The notes: generated from the letters alone by a model not told the origin. Positions 41,642 to 53,335 are shown, counted from the first letter of the stretch. The stretch: 64,000 nucleotides of DNA from Histophilus somni (GCF_014202395.1 NZ_JACHGQ010000001.1:176311-240310); one strand, 5' to 3'. A program made the numbers and translations.

Positions 41642-42004
41642 ATGGACTATCAATTTACTCACAACGCTGATCAAGTAACAGTTAATTTTTCTATGGAACA
41701 TGAGGCAATAGCTAATTGGTTCAATATAGAAGTGCGGTTAAATTCTGACTTGGTTCCTACCGCACTTAATTATCTGCAACAAGCAAAACAATCACGCAAT
41801 GAAAAGGAGTTTAGTCTCATTGGAAACGAATTTTCTGTTTTTATTCATTCAGATGAAGTTATGATTAAAGCCAATAATTTAGCAATTGAAGAACACGATG
41901 AACTGGAAGCTGATTTCCATTATTATGATGAAGAAAGTATTGCTTTTTGTGGCTTAGAAGATTTTGAATATTTTCTAAAATCCTATCTCTCTTTTATTGC
42001 TTAA
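41642..42004 (+). CDS. yacL: YacL family protein (UPF0231)
   Basis: The 120-residue acidic cytoplasmic protein matches E. coli YacL along its length (MDYQF at the start, HEAIANWFN, and DFHYYDEESIAFCGLEDFEYF near the end). Its function is unknown. It starts three bases after erpA and ends 11 bases before mrcB. Two exact uptake sequences in opposite orientation lie inside it (41730-41738 and 41759-41767), encoding VRL and PTAL, a rare close pair within a coding sequence. Confidence 0.9.
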   Translation: MDYQFTHNADQVTVNFSMEHEAIANWFNIEVRLNSDLVPTALNYLQQAKQSRNEKEFSLIGNEFSVFIHSDEVMIKANNLAIEEHDELEADFHYYDEESIAFCGLEDFEYFLKSYLSFIA

Positions 42005-42015
42005 ACTAAATAAAA

Positions 42016-44340
42016 ATGGCTGCGAAACAAAAACGAAATACAACTCAACCAAAAAAGAAAAATAAAAAACAACGATTTTTTATTTTTAGTGCAAAACTTG
42101 GTTTTACTCTATTATGTGGAATTGCATTTTACGGTATTTATTTAGACGGAAAAATCCGCAATAAAATGGATGGTCAAATTTGGCAGTTACCCGCCGAGGT
42201 TTATAGCCGTATTGAAAACATACGTTTATCTGATCAACTGAATCTGGAACAAATCAAACAAGCACTGTTAGAAAATGAATATCGCCAAACGACCATGCTT
42301 GCCACGCCCGGTGATTTTAAAATTGAAAATAATACTTTGGTTATTTTACGCAGAGCCTTCCCTTTCCCAAATCAACCTGAAGCACAACGACTTTTTCGCC
42401 TACGTTTTGATAAAGATAGCAAACTTTCTATTATTGAAGACCTGATTAATGTAAAAACTATCAATGAGTTTCGCCTTGCTCCAAAACTTATTGCAATGTT
42501 GCAATCGGATAAAGAAGAACGTCTAGCTATTCCGCTACAACATTATCCAAGATTATTGATCGATACTTTACTTTTAACCGAAGATCGCCATTTTTATGAA
42601 CATGATGGAATAAGTTTACTTGGCATTATTCGTGCTTTAATTACCAACATCAAAGCAGGACATAATGTACAAGGCGGAAGTACACTGACACAACAACTGG
42701 TTAAAAATTTATTTTTAAGCAACGAACGCACATTAAGCCGTAAAATGAATGAAGCATTAATGGCTTTGATTTTAGATTTTCGTTACGATAAAAATCGCAT
42801 ATTAGAAACCTATCTTAATGAAATTTATTTGGGACAAAATGGCAGCACACAAATTCATGGATTTGAATTGGCAAGCCATTTTTATTTTGGGCTACCTGTT
42901 CGGGAAATCAGTTTGGATCAGATTGCCTTGTTGGTTGGCATGGTAAAAGGTCCTTCACTATACAATCCTTGGCGTAACCCTCAAAAGGCCTTAGAACGCC
43001 GTAATGTTGTATTAAAATTAATGCTCAATCATAAAATGATTAGCAATGAACTCTATGACTTACTCAGTAAACGTCCTCTCGGCGTACAAAAAAGAGGACA
43101 AATCAACCGCAAGTATCCGGCATTTATTCAAACTCTACAGCAAGAATTAAGAAGTAAACTGGGCGAAAACAAACTTTCCTCTTTATCCGGTGCAAGAATT
43201 TTCTCTACTTTGGATCCGAAACAACAAGAACATGCAGAAAAATCCGTGATAAAAGCAGTTTCAGAATTACAGCGAAAATATAAAAATCCACATTTAGAAA
43301 GTGCGATGATTATTGCTGATTATAAAATGGGTGAAGTAAAAGCCATTGTTGGCGGTTTACAGACAAACTATGCGGGATTTAACCGTGCTTTACACGCTCG
43401 TCGCCAAATTGGTTCTTTAGTTAAACCGTCAATTTACTTAGCTGCGTTATCTGATCCTGAGCAATTTCGCCTTAATACGCTTATTCAAAATCAGCCTATT
43501 ACAATTCGTATCAAAGGAACTCAGCCATGGCAGCCTCGTAACTACGATAGAAAATACAGTGGTTCCGTCATGCTAATAGATGCACTTGTTCGCTCGCTCA
43601 ATATTCCAACAGTTAATATTGGTATGAAAGTAGGCTTAAACAAAGTAATTGAAATGCAAATGGCAATGGGTTGGGATAATGTAAAAATACCTAACGTGCC
43701 TTCAACTTTGTTAGGTAGTTACTCTATTTCCCCTTATGAGGTTACAGAATTATTCCAAACTATTGCCAATGAAGGAAAACATATTCCGTTGTCAACTCTT
43801 GACAGTATTACAGACAAGCAGGGGAATCTGATTTACCAACGTTCAATAATGCCACAACAAGTCGTTCCCCAAGAAGCAGCTTTCCAAACCTTATTTGCTA
43901 TGCAACAAGTCGTTGAACGAGGGACAGCTCGTAGCTTACAAAATCAATATGCTTCACTTAAACTTGCCGGAAAAACAGGTACAACAAATGAATCAAGAGA
44001 TACTTGGTATGTTGGTATTGATGGTGAGAATGTTGTTACTGTATGGTTAGGGCGAGATGATAATGTAACAACAAAATTAACCGGTGCGAGTGGTGCATTA
44101 AAAATCTATCAAGATTATTTATCTCGTGCTGAAATAAAAATGTTAAATCCACAAACACCAACTAAAATTGAATGGATTGGTATAGACTCTTATGGAAACT
44201 GGAATTGCTCAAGTCCTAAAAAGCTTCCTGTTTGGATAAATAACGATCAGTTTTTTTGTAATGACATTCCCGAAGAGCCAAAGCCATCTATTTGGGATGT
44301 TCTATCTGCACCTGTTGAAGAGGCTAAACCAAGCCCATAA
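42016..44340 (+). CDS. mrcB: Penicillin-binding protein 1B
   Basis: PBP1B polymerises and cross-links peptidoglycan. The 774-residue protein has a short basic cytoplasmic tail, one membrane segment (about residues 21-42), a UB2H-like region, the glycosyltransferase domain (LLTEDRHFYEHDGISLLGI with catalytic Glu, and QGGSTLTQQLVKNLFL) and the transpeptidase domain with SxxK (GSLVKPSIYL, about residue 475), SxN (RSLN) and KTGT (GKTGTTNESRD). The ribosome site is weak (A-rich), which may be offset by coupling to yacL. A LpoB-type activator is not in the window. Confidence 0.96.
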   Translation: MAAKQKRNTTQPKKKNKKQRFFIFSAKLGFTLLCGIAFYGIYLDGKIRNKMDGQIWQLPAEVYSRIENIRLSDQLNLEQIKQALLENEYRQTTMLATPGDFKIENNTLVILRRAFPFPNQPEAQRLFRLRFDKDSKLSIIEDLINVKTINEFRLAPKLIAMLQSDKEERLAIPLQHYPRLLIDTLLLTEDRHFYEHDGISLLGIIRALITNIKAGHNVQGGSTLTQQLVKNLFLSNERTLSRKMNEALMALILDFRYDKNRILETYLNEIYLGQNGSTQIHGFELASHFYFGLPVREISLDQIALLVGMVKGPSLYNPWRNPQKALERRNVVLKLMLNHKMISNELYDLLSKRPLGVQKRGQINRKYPAFIQTLQQELRSKLGENKLSSLSGARIFSTLDPKQQEHAEKSVIKAVSELQRKYKNPHLESAMIIADYKMGEVKAIVGGLQTNYAGFNRALHARRQIGSLVKPSIYLAALSDPEQFRLNTLIQNQPITIRIKGTQPWQPRNYDRKYSGSVMLIDALVRSLNIPTVNIGMKVGLNKVIEMQMAMGWDNVKIPNVPSTLLGSYSISPYEVTELFQTIANEGKHIPLSTLDSITDKQGNLIYQRSIMPQQVVPQEAAFQTLFAMQQVVERGTARSLQNQYASLKLAGKTGTTNESRDTWYVGIDGENVVTVWLGRDDNVTTKLTGASGALKIYQDYLSRAEIKMLNPQTPTKIEWIGIDSYGNWNCSSPKKLPVWINNDQFFCNDIPEEPKPSIWDVLSAPVEEAKPSP

Positions 44341-44493
44341 AAAAACGCATCAATAACAACCTCTTCATGCTCATTACTTTTTTCTATTAATCTTACCTAA
44401 ATTACACCGCTCTTTTATTAATTTTTTTCATACAAAACGTGAAAATTATGAGATTGCATCATTAAAGACTTTTATTGCATTATACCAAAACAC

Positions 44494-44509
44494 AGACGTT
44501 TAGACGTCT
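44494..44509 (+). promoter_or_regulatory. Two tandem MetJ boxes upstream of metE
   Basis: The sequence AGACGTTTAGACGTCT is two adjacent met boxes (consensus AGACGTCT; first box 7 of 8, second perfect). Two boxes side by side are the minimal MetJ operator. They lie 35 bases before the metE ATG. MetJ, with S-adenosylmethionine, should repress metE. metJ is not in the window. Confidence 0.85.
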
Positions 44510-44544
44510 ATTCAAAATTGTACTTACATACAGGAGATTTAGTT

Positions 44545-46818
44545 ATGACAACATTCCACGTTTTAGGTTTTCCACGTGTTGGAGCCAAAAGAGAACTAAA
44601 ATTCGCTCAAGAGCGTTACTGGCGTAAAGAGTTGGCTGAGCAAGATCTATTAGATTTAGCTAAGGCATTACGTGAAAAAAATTGGAAACACCAAGCTGAT
44701 GCTAATGCGGATTTTGTGGCAGTAGGTGATTTTACCTTTTATGATCATATTTTAGATCTTCAAGTCGCAACAGGAGCTATTCCTGCTCGTTTCGGTTTCG
44801 ATAGTAAAAATTTGACACTTGATCAGTACTTTCAATTAGCACGAGGTAACAAAGACCAATTTGCCATTGAAATGACCAAATGGTTTGATACCAACTACCA
44901 CTATTTAGTACCGGAGTTTCATAAAGACACACAATTCAAAGCAAACCCAACACATTATGTAAACCAAATTCGTGAAGCGAAAGTTGCAGGACACCAAGTT
45001 AAACCTGTAATTGTTGGGCCTTTAACATTTTTATGGTTAGGAAAAGAGAAAGGCGAATCCTTTAACCGTTTTGAATTACTCGCTCAACTTGTTCCTGTGT
45101 ATGTAGAGATTTTAAACGCACTCGTGGCAGAAGGTGCCGAGTGGATCCAAATTGATGAACCTGCACTAGCGGTAGATTTACCAAAAGAGTGGGTTAATGC
45201 GTACAAAGACGTTTACGCAACGCTATCTGAAAAAGTGAATGCGAAATTATTATTAGCTACTTATTTCGGTTCAGTAACAGAACACGCTACTTTATTAAAA
45301 GAATTACCAGTAGATGGGTTACACTTAGATTTAGTTCGTGCTCCGGAGCAACTAGTAGCATTCGAAGATTACAACAAGGTATTGTCTGCCGGCGTAATTG
45401 ACGGACGTAATATTTGGCGAGCTAACTTAAATACTGTACTTGATGTATTAGAGCCACTAAAAGAAAAACTGGGTGAGCGTTTATGGATTGCTCCAAGCTG
45501 TTCCTTACTCCATACACCATTTGATTTAAATGTTGAAACCCAATTACAAGAGAACAACCCTGCTCTTTATAGCTGGTTAGCTTTCACCTTACAAAAAGTA
45601 CAAGAGTTAAGCATCTTAAAAACTGCTCTTGAAAAAGGTCGTACTGCGGTAAATGTAGAATTAGATGCAAGCCAAGTAGCAGCAGATGCTCGTGCAAATT
45701 CAAAAGAAATTCACCGTCCGGAAGTAGCTGAACGTTTAGCTAATTTGCCAAAAAATGCCGATCAACGTAAATCACCTTTTGGTGAACGTATCAAATTACA
45801 AAATGCTTGGCTAAATCTACCTCTCTTACCAACAACCAGTATCGGTTCGTTTCCACAAACTACCGAAATTCGTCGTGCTCGAGCAGCGTTTAAGAAAGGC
45901 GATCTCTCTTTAGAAGAGTATGAAAATTCCATGAAAAAAGAGATTGAACTTGTTGTGCGTGAACAAGAAAAATTGGATTTAGATGTGCTGGTCCATGGTG
46001 AACCGGAACGTAATGACATGGTAGAATACTTCGGTGAATTATTAGACGGTTTTGCTTTCACCAAATTTGGTTGGGTACAAAGCTATGGATCACGTTGTGT
46101 GAAGCCGCCTGTAATTTATGGTGATGTTGTTCGACCTAAAGCAATGACAGTACGTTGGTCAAAATATGCACAAAGTCTAACCAAGAAAGTGATGAAAGGT
46201 ATGCTCACTGGTCCTGTAACAATTCTACAGTGGTCATTCGTACGTAACGATATTCCACGTTCAACGGTATGTAAGCAAATTGGTGTGGCACTTTCAGACG
46301 AAGTATTGGATTTAGAAAAAGCAGGAATCAAAGTCATCCAAATTGATGAACCCGCTATCCGTGAAGGATTGCCACTCAAACGAGCCGATTGGGATACTTA
46401 TTTACAATGGGCGGGAGAGGCATTTCGTTTAAGCTCAATGGGTGTAGCAGACGATACACAAATCCATACTCATATGTGTTACTCTGAATTTAACGATATT
46501 TTACCGGCTATTGCAGCTTTAGATGCGGACGTGATCACCATTGAAACCTCTCGTTCCGATATGGAATTACTAACCGCTTTCGGTGATTTCAAATATCCAA
46601 ACGATATTGGACCGGGTGTGTATGATATTCATAGTCCTCGTGTACCAACAGCAGAAGAAATTGAACATTTACTTCGCAAAGCTCTTAACGTTGTACCAAA
46701 AGAGCGTTTATGGGTCAATCCAGATTGTGGATTGAAAACACGTGGCTGGTCAGAGACCATTGCACAACTTGAAGTGATGATGTCGGTCACTAAAAAATTA
46801 CGAGCGGAATTAGCTTAA
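44545..46818 (+). CDS. metE: Cobalamin-independent methionine synthase
   Basis: MetE transfers a methyl group from methyltetrahydrofolate triglutamate to homocysteine, the last step to methionine. The 757 residues match the family. The N-terminal half starts [20 protein letters not shown]; the C-terminal catalytic half has [44 protein letters not shown], the zinc His-Cys in [12 protein letters not shown] and the last zinc Cys in [13 protein letters not shown]. The ATG at 44545 has an AGGAGA ribosome site; the in-frame extension to 44518 is not supported. It is monocistronic under the MetJ boxes. Confidence 0.97.
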   Translation: MTTFHVLGFPRVGAKRELKFAQERYWRKELAEQDLLDLAKALREKNWKHQADANADFVAVGDFTFYDHILDLQVATGAIPARFGFDSKNLTLDQYFQLARGNKDQFAIEMTKWFDTNYHYLVPEFHKDTQFKANPTHYVNQIREAKVAGHQVKPVIVGPLTFLWLGKEKGESFNRFELLAQLVPVYVEILNALVAEGAEWIQIDEPALAVDLPKEWVNAYKDVYATLSEKVNAKLLLATYFGSVTEHATLLKELPVDGLHLDLVRAPEQLVAFEDYNKVLSAGVIDGRNIWRANLNTVLDVLEPLKEKLGERLWIAPSCSLLHTPFDLNVETQLQENNPALYSWLAFTLQKVQELSILKTALEKGRTAVNVELDASQVAADARANSKEIHRPEVAERLANLPKNADQRKSPFGERIKLQNAWLNLPLLPTTSIGSFPQTTEIRRARAAFKKGDLSLEEYENSMKKEIELVVREQEKLDLDVLVHGEPERNDMVEYFGELLDGFAFTKFGWVQSYGSRCVKPPVIYGDVVRPKAMTVRWSKYAQSLTKKVMKGMLTGPVTILQWSFVRNDIPRSTVCKQIGVALSDEVLDLEKAGIKVIQIDEPAIREGLPLKRADWDTYLQWAGEAFRLSSMGVADDTQIHTHMCYSEFNDILPAIAALDADVITIETSRSDMELLTAFGDFKYPNDIGPGVYDIHSPRVPTAEEIEHLLRKALNVVPKERLWVNPDCGLKTRGWSETIAQLEVMMSVTKKLRAELA

Positions 46819-46828
46819 TTGACAAAAC

Positions 46829-46851
46829 AAGGGCAGAATAAATCTGCCCTT
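46829..46851. terminator. Terminator between convergent metE and truB
   Basis: A 9-bp stem AAGGGCAGA/TCTGCCCTT (46829-46837 with 46843-46851) lies between the two stops and runs directly into an uptake sequence at 46852. The minus-strand side is U-rich (truB). Confidence 0.8.
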
Positions 46852-46865
46852 AAGTGCGGTTGGAT

Positions 46866-47792
46866 TTATTCGGGTTTAATAACAACCATTCTCTGAGGAT
46901 GGACAATGCTGTTTTCATCAATAACAGCAACACCCAAAAATAAATTTTCAGGAGAAATTAACCGCACTTGTCCTTGTATGCCTTGTTCATTTAAAAACTT
47001 AATCCGTTGTCCAAATCCTACAGCTCTTGCCTGTTCTTTTGTTAAGTGCAATCCAGGTAAACGAATAACCGCACTTTCCATAGGTAACAAATGTTGATCC
47101 AATAAATCCAAATCTTCCTGTTCAGAGAATTGTTGCAATTGTTCTAACGTCATCATCTTGTTATAAGGATAATCAGCAACAGCAATCCGACGCAACCTAG
47201 TAACATGAGCACCACAACCCAATACTTCACCTAAATCATCTACTAAGGTTCTAATATAAGTTCCTTTAGAACAATGTACTTCCAATGTTAAATAAGGTAT
47301 TTGATAGTCAATAAACTTCAATTCAAAAATACTAATTGGACGAGCTTCACGCTCAATGGTAATGCCTGCACGAGCATATTCATACAAAGCTTTGCCTTGA
47401 TATTTCAATGCTGAAAACATAGTAGGCACTTGCATAATTTCACCACGAAATTGCTCAAGTGCGGTCAAAATTTTTGCTAAATCAATATTGACCTCTCGCT
47501 TTTGCACAACTTGCCCATCGGCATCAGAAGTATCTGTACGCTCGCCTAATTTAGCGATAACTTGATAACGTTTATCCGCATCAAGTAAATATTGTGAAAA
47601 TTTTGTTGCCTCACCTAAACAAATTGGCAACATTCCTGTTGCCAGCGGATCCAAGGCACCGGTATGTCCCGCTTTATTCGCTTGGAAAAGACGTTTAACT
47701 TTTTGCATAATGTCATTGGAACTCATCCCTTGAGATTTATCCAACAAAAAAATACCGTTGATATCACGCCCTTTTTTACGTGGTTTACTCAT
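46866..47792 (-). CDS. truB: tRNA pseudouridine(55) synthase TruB
   Basis: TruB makes pseudouridine 55 in the T-loop of nearly all tRNAs and helps fold them. The 308 residues show the catalytic motif [21 protein letters not shown] (Asp near residue 48), the [18 protein letters not shown] stretch and the [14 protein letters not shown] core; a short C-terminal domain follows. It ends the rimP-nusA-infB-rbfA-truB block, 12 bases after rbfA. Exact uptake sequences occur at 46971, 47068 and 47457. Confidence 0.96.
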   Translation of the reverse strand: MSKPRKKGRDINGIFLLDKSQGMSSNDIMQKVKRLFQANKAGHTGALDPLATGMLPICLGEATKFSQYLLDADKRYQVIAKLGERTDTSDADGQVVQKREVNIDLAKILTALEQFRGEIMQVPTMFSALKYQGKALYEYARAGITIEREARPISIFELKFIDYQIPYLTLEVHCSKGTYIRTLVDDLGEVLGCGAHVTRLRRIAVADYPYNKMMTLEQLQQFSEQEDLDLLDQHLLPMESAVIRLPGLHLTKEQARAVGFGQRIKFLNEQGIQGQVRLISPENLFLGVAVIDENSIVHPQRMVVIKPE

Positions 47793-47804
47793 ATTTTTAT
47801 TCGC

Positions 47805-48185
47805 TTATTCTTCTACATGACGCTTTTCATCTTCACGCACAACATTCGTCACAAGATTGGACATACGCATACCATCAACTAAAGATTGGTCATAAATAAA
47901 GCGTAACTCAGGCACAATACGCAAACGCATCACTTTGCCCAATAAGCTACGAATATAGGGACTGGCTTTTTCCAATCCCTTCATACCTTGCTCAATAACA
48001 TTTTTATCCTGATCAAATAAAAAAGTGACAAATATTTTTGCATACGCTAAATCACTTGATATTTCCACATCCGACACCGTGACCATACCAATACGAGGAT
48101 CTTTAACCTCACGTTGTAAAATAACTGCTACTTCTTTTTGTATTTCTTGTGCTACTCTATCGCTACGTTTAAATTCTCTTGCCAT
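47805..48185 (-). CDS. rbfA: 30S ribosome-binding factor RbfA
   Basis: RbfA helps mature the 5' end of 16S rRNA, especially in the cold. The 126-residue KH-like protein starts [41 protein letters not shown] and has the conserved AKIFVTFLF and [19 protein letters not shown] stretches. An in-frame extension to 48215 exists; the ATG at 48185 gives the family start. Unlike in most relatives, where rbfA follows infB closely, 253 bases separate them here. Confidence 0.96.
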   Translation of the reverse strand: MAREFKRSDRVAQEIQKEVAVILQREVKDPRIGMVTVSDVEISSDLAYAKIFVTFLFDQDKNVIEQGMKGLEKASPYIRSLLGKVMRLRIVPELRFIYDQSLVDGMRMSNLVTNVVREDEKRHVEE

Positions 48186-48438
48186 ATTTTTCTCCATTAA
48201 TGTTGGTAAATTCACTCTAGAGTTGAGAAATTACACCTTAAAAAGAGCGGTGAGTTTTCCTAATTTTTACCACTATACGCAGTTGCTCTTCTAAAACATG
48301 ATAAAACTCCAATGCCCTTAACCTTAAAAAACAAAGTTAAGGGCATTCTTATCCACAAAAACATTAAGCAACTTAATATATGATAATCTCGCTCTTTAGC
48401 TATAATTCAACCAACAAAATTATATTACCGGTTACAAA
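48186..48438 (-). other. Long infB-rbfA gap with hairpin and DnaA box
   Basis: This 253-base region has no gene. It holds a 12-bp perfect inverted repeat AATGCCCTTAAC/GTTAAGGGCATT (48311-48322 with 48336-48347), with no clear U-run on the minus strand, so a weak terminator at best. Two bases further is a perfect DnaA box TTATCCACA (48349-48357). An rbfA promoter is likely but not identified. Confidence 0.6.
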
Positions 48439-50934
48439 TTAAATCGCTCTTTTAACTTCCACTACTTCAAAGACTTCAATTTGATCGCCGACTTTAACAT
48501 CATTGTAATTTTTTACGCCAATGCCGCATTCCATACCACTACGTACTTCACTGACATCATCTTTAAAACGACGAAGAGATTCAAGTTCTCCTTCAAAAAT
48601 TACCACGTTATCACGTAATACACGGATTGGGTTGTTACGTTTAACCAGCCCTTCAGTTACCATACAACCGGCAATTGCACCGAATTTCGGATGACGGAAT
48701 ACATCCCGCACCTCAGCCAAGCCGATAATTTCTTGTTTAAATTCCGGCTGTAACATACCGCTCATTGCCGCTTTGATTTCATTTAGTAATTCATAAATTA
48801 TTGAATAATAACGTAAATCAATATTTTCATTTTCAATTACACGACGAGCTGTTGCATCAGCACGAACATTGAAACCAACCATAATCGCATTTGAAGCAGC
48901 TGCAAGAGTTGCATCAGTTTCAGTGATTCCTCCCACTCCGGAACCCACAACTTTTACTTTTACTTCTGCCGTTGATAATTCATGTAATGCTTGAACAATG
49001 GCTTCCACAGAACCTTGTACATCCGCTTTAACAATAACATTCAACTCTGCAACATCACCTTCTGCCATATTGCTAAACATGTTTTCCAGTTTCGCTTTTT
49101 GCTGACGAGCTAATTTCACTTCACGGAATTTACCTTGACGATAAAGAGCAACCTCACGAGCTTTTTTCTCATCACGCACGACTGTTGCTTCATCGCCTGC
49201 TGCCGGAACACCTGAAAGACCTAGTACTTCTACAGGAATTGATGGACCTGCCGATTGAATATCTTTACCATTTTCATCACGCATTGCACGCACACGACCA
49301 TATTCAAAACCACACAGTACAATGTCACCACGGTTTAATGTACCGGATTGAACTAAAATAGTTGCTACCGGACCACGACCTTTATCCAAATAAGATTCAA
49401 TGACAACACCGCTTGCCATGCCATCTTTAACGGCGGTTAATTCTAAGACTTCTGATTGGAGCAAAATTGCTTCCAATAAATCATCAATACCTAAGCCTTT
49501 TTTCGCAGAAACCGGAACAAATTGAACATCTCCACCAAATTTCTCTGAAATCACTTCGTGTTGCAGTAATTCTTGCTCTACTCGATCAGGGTTTGCTTCT
49601 GGCTTATCAATTTTGTTTACAGCGACCACCAATGGTGCATTGGCGGCTTTAGCATGTTGGATCGCTTCAATAGTTTGAGGCATCACACCATCATCTGCCG
49701 CAACTACCAAAACAACTATGTCCGTTGCTTTCGCACCACGAGCACGCATAGAAGTAAATGCAGCATGCCCCGGCGTATCCAAAAAGGTGATCATTTTGCC
49801 ATCATTAGTTTCAACATGATAAGCACCAATATGCTGGGTAATACCTCCCGCTTCACCTGCAGCAACTTTTGCTTTGCGGATATAATCAAGTAATGAAGTT
49901 TTACCATGGTCAACGTGTCCCATAATAGTAACCACCGGTGCACGATGAACTTTTTCAGCATTTACATCACGATCCTCCATGACCATTTCTTCAAGTTCAT
50001 TCTCTTTTCGTAGAATAACTTTGTGTCCCATTTCCTCAGCTACAAGCTGTGCAGTATCTTGATCGATCACTTGATTGATCGTCACCATTTCTCCCATTTT
50101 CATCATGGTTTTGATAATTTCTGTTGCCTTAACTGCCATTTTTGCTGCAAGCTCAGCCACAGTAATAGTTTCACCAATCACTACGTCAGCTTTAGCAACT
50201 TGAGCAGGTTTAGTAAATGCTTGCTGTAACGCACTGGCCTTTTTAGCGTGCTTTCCCTTACCTTTTACATCTTTTTGGTTACGGCGATCTGATTGACGTT
50301 CATTTTTATTACCATTTTCATCATCTCGTCCACCTTTCTTAGCTTTAACTACTTTATTTTTACTACGTCCGCGATTTTCATTACGACGTTCTTCTTCATT
50401 TTCTGCCTCAAGTGCATAGCTGGAAGTTAAGTGATAATCGCTATAATCATCCAACTTACCGTTATCATTGTCACTATCATCAAAATCAGCGTAACGTTTA
50501 GCTTCTTCAGCCGCTTTTTGTGCTTTTTCTTCTGCCTTCTGACGAGCCAATTCATCGGCTTTACGACGTAATTCAGCCTCTTCCGCTCGACGTTTTTCTT
50601 TTTCTACATCAACGTTTTTCTTACTTGCTTTAGCTTGTTCAGCCTTAGCTTTCTCTATCTTTATTTGCTCAGCTTTAGCTTTTTCCGCTTCTCGCTTCGC
50701 TTTTTCAGCAAGCTTTTCCTCAGCAGCTCTTTTCTCTGCTTCCTCTTTGGCTTTTAATTTGGCTTGTTCTTGAGCTTTACGTTCAAGATCGGTAGTAACT
50801 GTACGCTTTTTACGCACCTCAACCTGAACCTCTTTACTTTTTCCCGTTGTACTTGTTCCACTCACTGTAGTTTTTGTTCGACGTTGAATACTCAACTTTT
50901 TGGGTGCATTTTCTTTTTTTATTTCATCTGCCAT
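48439..50934 (-). CDS. infB: Translation initiation factor IF-2
   Basis: IF-2 brings initiator tRNA to the 30S subunit. The 831 residues have a long charged, Lys/Glu/Ala-rich coiled region (about 60-165), a short basic stretch, the N-terminal helix-rich domain [22 protein letters not shown] and the G domain: [18 protein letters not shown] (G1), DTPGHAAF (G3) and NKIDKP (G4). The C-terminal fMet-tRNA-binding domains complete it. The frame opens at 50970 inside the nusA end; the ATG at 50934, giving [19 protein letters not shown], aligns with H. influenzae. A second internal start for IF-2 beta is possible but not located. Confidence 0.95.
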   Translation of the reverse strand: MADEIKKENAPKKLSIQRRTKTTVSGTSTTGKSKEVQVEVRKKRTVTTDLERKAQEQAKLKAKEEAEKRAAEEKLAEKAKREAEKAKAEQIKIEKAKAEQAKASKKNVDVEKEKRRAEEAELRRKADELARQKAEEKAQKAAEEAKRYADFDDSDNDNGKLDDYSDYHLTSSYALEAENEEERRNENRGRSKNKVVKAKKGGRDDENGNKNERQSDRRNQKDVKGKGKHAKKASALQQAFTKPAQVAKADVVIGETITVAELAAKMAVKATEIIKTMMKMGEMVTINQVIDQDTAQLVAEEMGHKVILRKENELEEMVMEDRDVNAEKVHRAPVVTIMGHVDHGKTSLLDYIRKAKVAAGEAGGITQHIGAYHVETNDGKMITFLDTPGHAAFTSMRARGAKATDIVVLVVAADDGVMPQTIEAIQHAKAANAPLVVAVNKIDKPEANPDRVEQELLQHEVISEKFGGDVQFVPVSAKKGLGIDDLLEAILLQSEVLELTAVKDGMASGVVIESYLDKGRGPVATILVQSGTLNRGDIVLCGFEYGRVRAMRDENGKDIQSAGPSIPVEVLGLSGVPAAGDEATVVRDEKKAREVALYRQGKFREVKLARQQKAKLENMFSNMAEGDVAELNVIVKADVQGSVEAIVQALHELSTAEVKVKVVGSGVGGITETDATLAAASNAIMVGFNVRADATARRVIENENIDLRYYSIIYELLNEIKAAMSGMLQPEFKQEIIGLAEVRDVFRHPKFGAIAGCMVTEGLVKRNNPIRVLRDNVVIFEGELESLRRFKDDVSEVRSGMECGIGVKNYNDVKVGDQIEVFEVVEVKRAI

Positions 50935-50954
50935 AATCTTATTACTCTTTATTC

Positions 50955-52436
50955 CTAATTGAACCAACAAATATTACGTGCAGCCATAATTAAATCTGCA
51001 GCTTGTTCAGCACTTAATTCTTCAATATCTGATAAATCATCAACACCTTGTTCAGCTAATTCTTCAAGAGTTGTAATTTGTTTTTCTGATAATCTAAATG
51101 CAATATGACGAGACATACCTTCTAAATTTAATAATTTTTCTTCAACATGGGCTTGTTTCAATGCTTCTTCTTCAGCTAACATCCTTGCAGTAATCGCATT
51201 TTTCGCTCGAGCTTGTAATTCCTCAACAAGATCCTCATCTTCTAAGCCATCAATTGCCGTTAATTCGTTTACAGCAACATAAGCAATCTCTTCCAAATTA
51301 GTGAATCCTTCATCAACAAGGATATGAGCGAACTCCTCATCAATCTCTAGTGCGGTCATAAATAAAGCTAAAATCTTGTTATCTTCCGCTTGGTGTTTAG
51401 CATTTAAATCATCTATTGTCATAACATTTAAGACCCAACCAGTTAACTGTGTTGCTAAACGTACATTTTGACCATTGCGTCCAATAGCTTGTGCTAAATT
51501 TTCCGGTTCAACGGCAATATCCATAGAATGATTATCTTCATCAACAACAATTGAGCTCACATCTGCCGGTGCCATTGCATTAATGACAAATTGTGCAGGA
51601 TTATCATCCCATAACACAATATCTACACGCTCTCCCCCCAATTCATTGGTAATTGCTTGAACTCGAGAGCCACGCATACCGACACAAGCTCCAACCGGAT
51701 CAATTCGCTTATCATTGCTTTTGACAGCAATTTTTGCACGTAATCCCGGATCACGTGAGGCACCTTTAATTTCAATCAACTCTTCGCCGATTTCAGGAAC
51801 TTCAATACGGAACAACTCCACTAACATTTCAGGTTTAGCACGAGTCACAAACAATTGAATACCCTTGTTTTCCGGACTTACTTTGTATAGTACACCACGA
51901 ACTCTATCACCCGGACGGAAATTTTCACGCGGTAACATATCTTCACGCAAAATAACAGCTTCAGCCTGTTGACTTAAATCTAAAATAATAGAATCACGAT
52001 TTACTTTTTTCACTGTACCGGAAACAATTTCACCTTCCTGTGAACGGAACTGTTCCACAATTTTATTACGCTCTGCTTCACGAATTTTGGTACTAATTAC
52101 TTGACGTGCTGTTTGCATCGCAATGCGATCAAAAGCAATCGAATCAATTTCATCTTCAATATAGTCACCTAATTTTATTTCCGGATCTTCAAATTGAGCT
52201 GCTTCTAATGTAATCTCTTTCGTTGGATTGAGTACTGTTTCAACCACTAACCAACGACGAAAAGTAGAAAACTCACCGGTTTTAGTATTGATGACTACAC
52301 GAACATCAATTTCTTGTTCATATTTTTTCTTCGTCGAAAGTGCAATTGCACTTTCCAATGCTTCAAAAATTTTCTCACGGGGTAACAATTTTTCATTGGA
52401 AACCGCTTCAGCGGCTAATAAAATTTCTTTACTCAT
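50955..52436 (-). CDS. nusA: Transcription elongation/termination factor NusA
   Basis: NusA binds RNA polymerase and modulates pausing, termination and antitermination. The 493 residues hold the polymerase-binding N domain (1-130), an S1 domain (around 135-200, [20 protein letters not shown]), two KH domains (around 205-345, including [22 protein letters not shown] and [12 protein letters not shown]) and two acidic C-terminal repeats (about 365-490). Length equals E. coli (495). It lies between rimP (14-base gap) and infB (20-base gap). Confidence 0.97.
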   Translation of the reverse strand: MSKEILLAAEAVSNEKLLPREKIFEALESAIALSTKKKYEQEIDVRVVINTKTGEFSTFRRWLVVETVLNPTKEITLEAAQFEDPEIKLGDYIEDEIDSIAFDRIAMQTARQVISTKIREAERNKIVEQFRSQEGEIVSGTVKKVNRDSIILDLSQQAEAVILREDMLPRENFRPGDRVRGVLYKVSPENKGIQLFVTRAKPEMLVELFRIEVPEIGEELIEIKGASRDPGLRAKIAVKSNDKRIDPVGACVGMRGSRVQAITNELGGERVDIVLWDDNPAQFVINAMAPADVSSIVVDEDNHSMDIAVEPENLAQAIGRNGQNVRLATQLTGWVLNVMTIDDLNAKHQAEDNKILALFMTALEIDEEFAHILVDEGFTNLEEIAYVAVNELTAIDGLEDEDLVEELQARAKNAITARMLAEEEALKQAHVEEKLLNLEGMSRHIAFRLSEKQITTLEELAEQGVDDLSDIEELSAEQAADLIMAARNICWFN

Positions 52437-52450
52437 TTTTGTCTCTCTAA

Positions 52451-52912
52451 TTAATTGAATTTGGGAACAACATTGGCTTTTTGAATATTGCCAAAAACTA
52501 ATACTTGTGGCTGATTATCAACAATCAAAGTCAGCATATCATTTTCAATTTTCTCTAACTTACCTTGCCATTTACGACGGTCAAGCATAGGAACACGTAA
52601 ATGAACAGAAATATCCTGTCCGATATAATTCTCAAATTGTTTTAATGTAAACAATGGTCGATTTAAGCCTGGCGAAGACACTTCCAAATTATATTTATCC
52701 GCAATAGGATCTTCCACATCCAGCACCGCACTTACTTGACGACTGACATCAGCACAATCATCAACCGTTACACCGCCATCTTTTTTATCAATATATAAAC
52801 GTACTGTAAAAAAACGTCCGGAACGTTGGCATTCAATACCCCAAAGCTCACAACCTAAATCCTCTACTGAAGGTTGTAATAATTCTTGTAATTTATCCTC
52901 TAATGTTGCCAC
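52451..52912 (-). CDS. rimP: Ribosome maturation factor RimP
   Basis: RimP assists 30S subunit assembly. The 153 residues have the N-terminal alpha/beta domain with [35 protein letters not shown] and the signature [22 protein letters not shown], followed by the small SH3-like C-terminal domain. It is the first protein gene of the nusA block and lies 165 bases downstream of the initiator tRNA gene, with two hairpin terminators between. Confidence 0.96.
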
Positions 52913-52978
52913 TATCCTCTCCTCTCAAAATAACACGTAAGATTGAGTTTTTTTCTACATTTCATAACAAACAGATGT

Positions 52979-52998
52979 AAAAAAAGGGCTATCAGCCC
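52979..52998 (-). terminator. Second terminator between tRNA-fMet and rimP
   Basis: The stem GGGCT/AGCCC (52986-52998) with a 3-base loop is followed on the minus strand by a U-run (52979-52985). It backs up the hairpin at 53033-53052 and would limit read-through into rimP-nusA-infB. Confidence 0.75.
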
Positions 52999-53026
52999 GT
53001 TTACTAAATCTCAAGTTTACTCGCAT

Positions 53027-53052
53027 AAAAAAACCCCAAGTCACAGTGGGGT
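53027..53052 (-). terminator. First terminator after tRNA-fMet
   Basis: The stem ACCCCA/TGGGGT (53033-53038 with 53047-53052) with an 8-base loop is followed on the minus strand by a run of U (53027-53032). It lies 25 bases after the tRNA 3' end. Confidence 0.85.
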
Positions 53053-53077
53053 CCTTTACGAAAACTTCTATGTAAAG

Positions 53078-53154
<77 letters not shown>

Positions 53155-53335
53155 TCCGAAATATGCGACACATTATATCTGTCATAAAAAAAATAGCAAG
53201 ATAAAATTACTAATTTATTGTTATTTGTTGATGTTATAAACAATTTAATAAAAAATCGAATACTATTACTATGCCCCTAACACTTAAACTGCCATTACCA
53301 AACCGCACAAATACTCCATACAATCACTTTTTTTA

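Noticed and set aside
44341..44493. MetR half-sites (TGAA-n5-TTCA) upstream of metE
   Set aside because: Only a reversed TTCA...TGAA arrangement occurs, which does not match the consensus.
49573..49893. A 106-residue plus-strand frame inside infB
   Set aside because: It is antisense to the IF-2 G domain, the most conserved part of that gene; the frame is a by-product of codon use.
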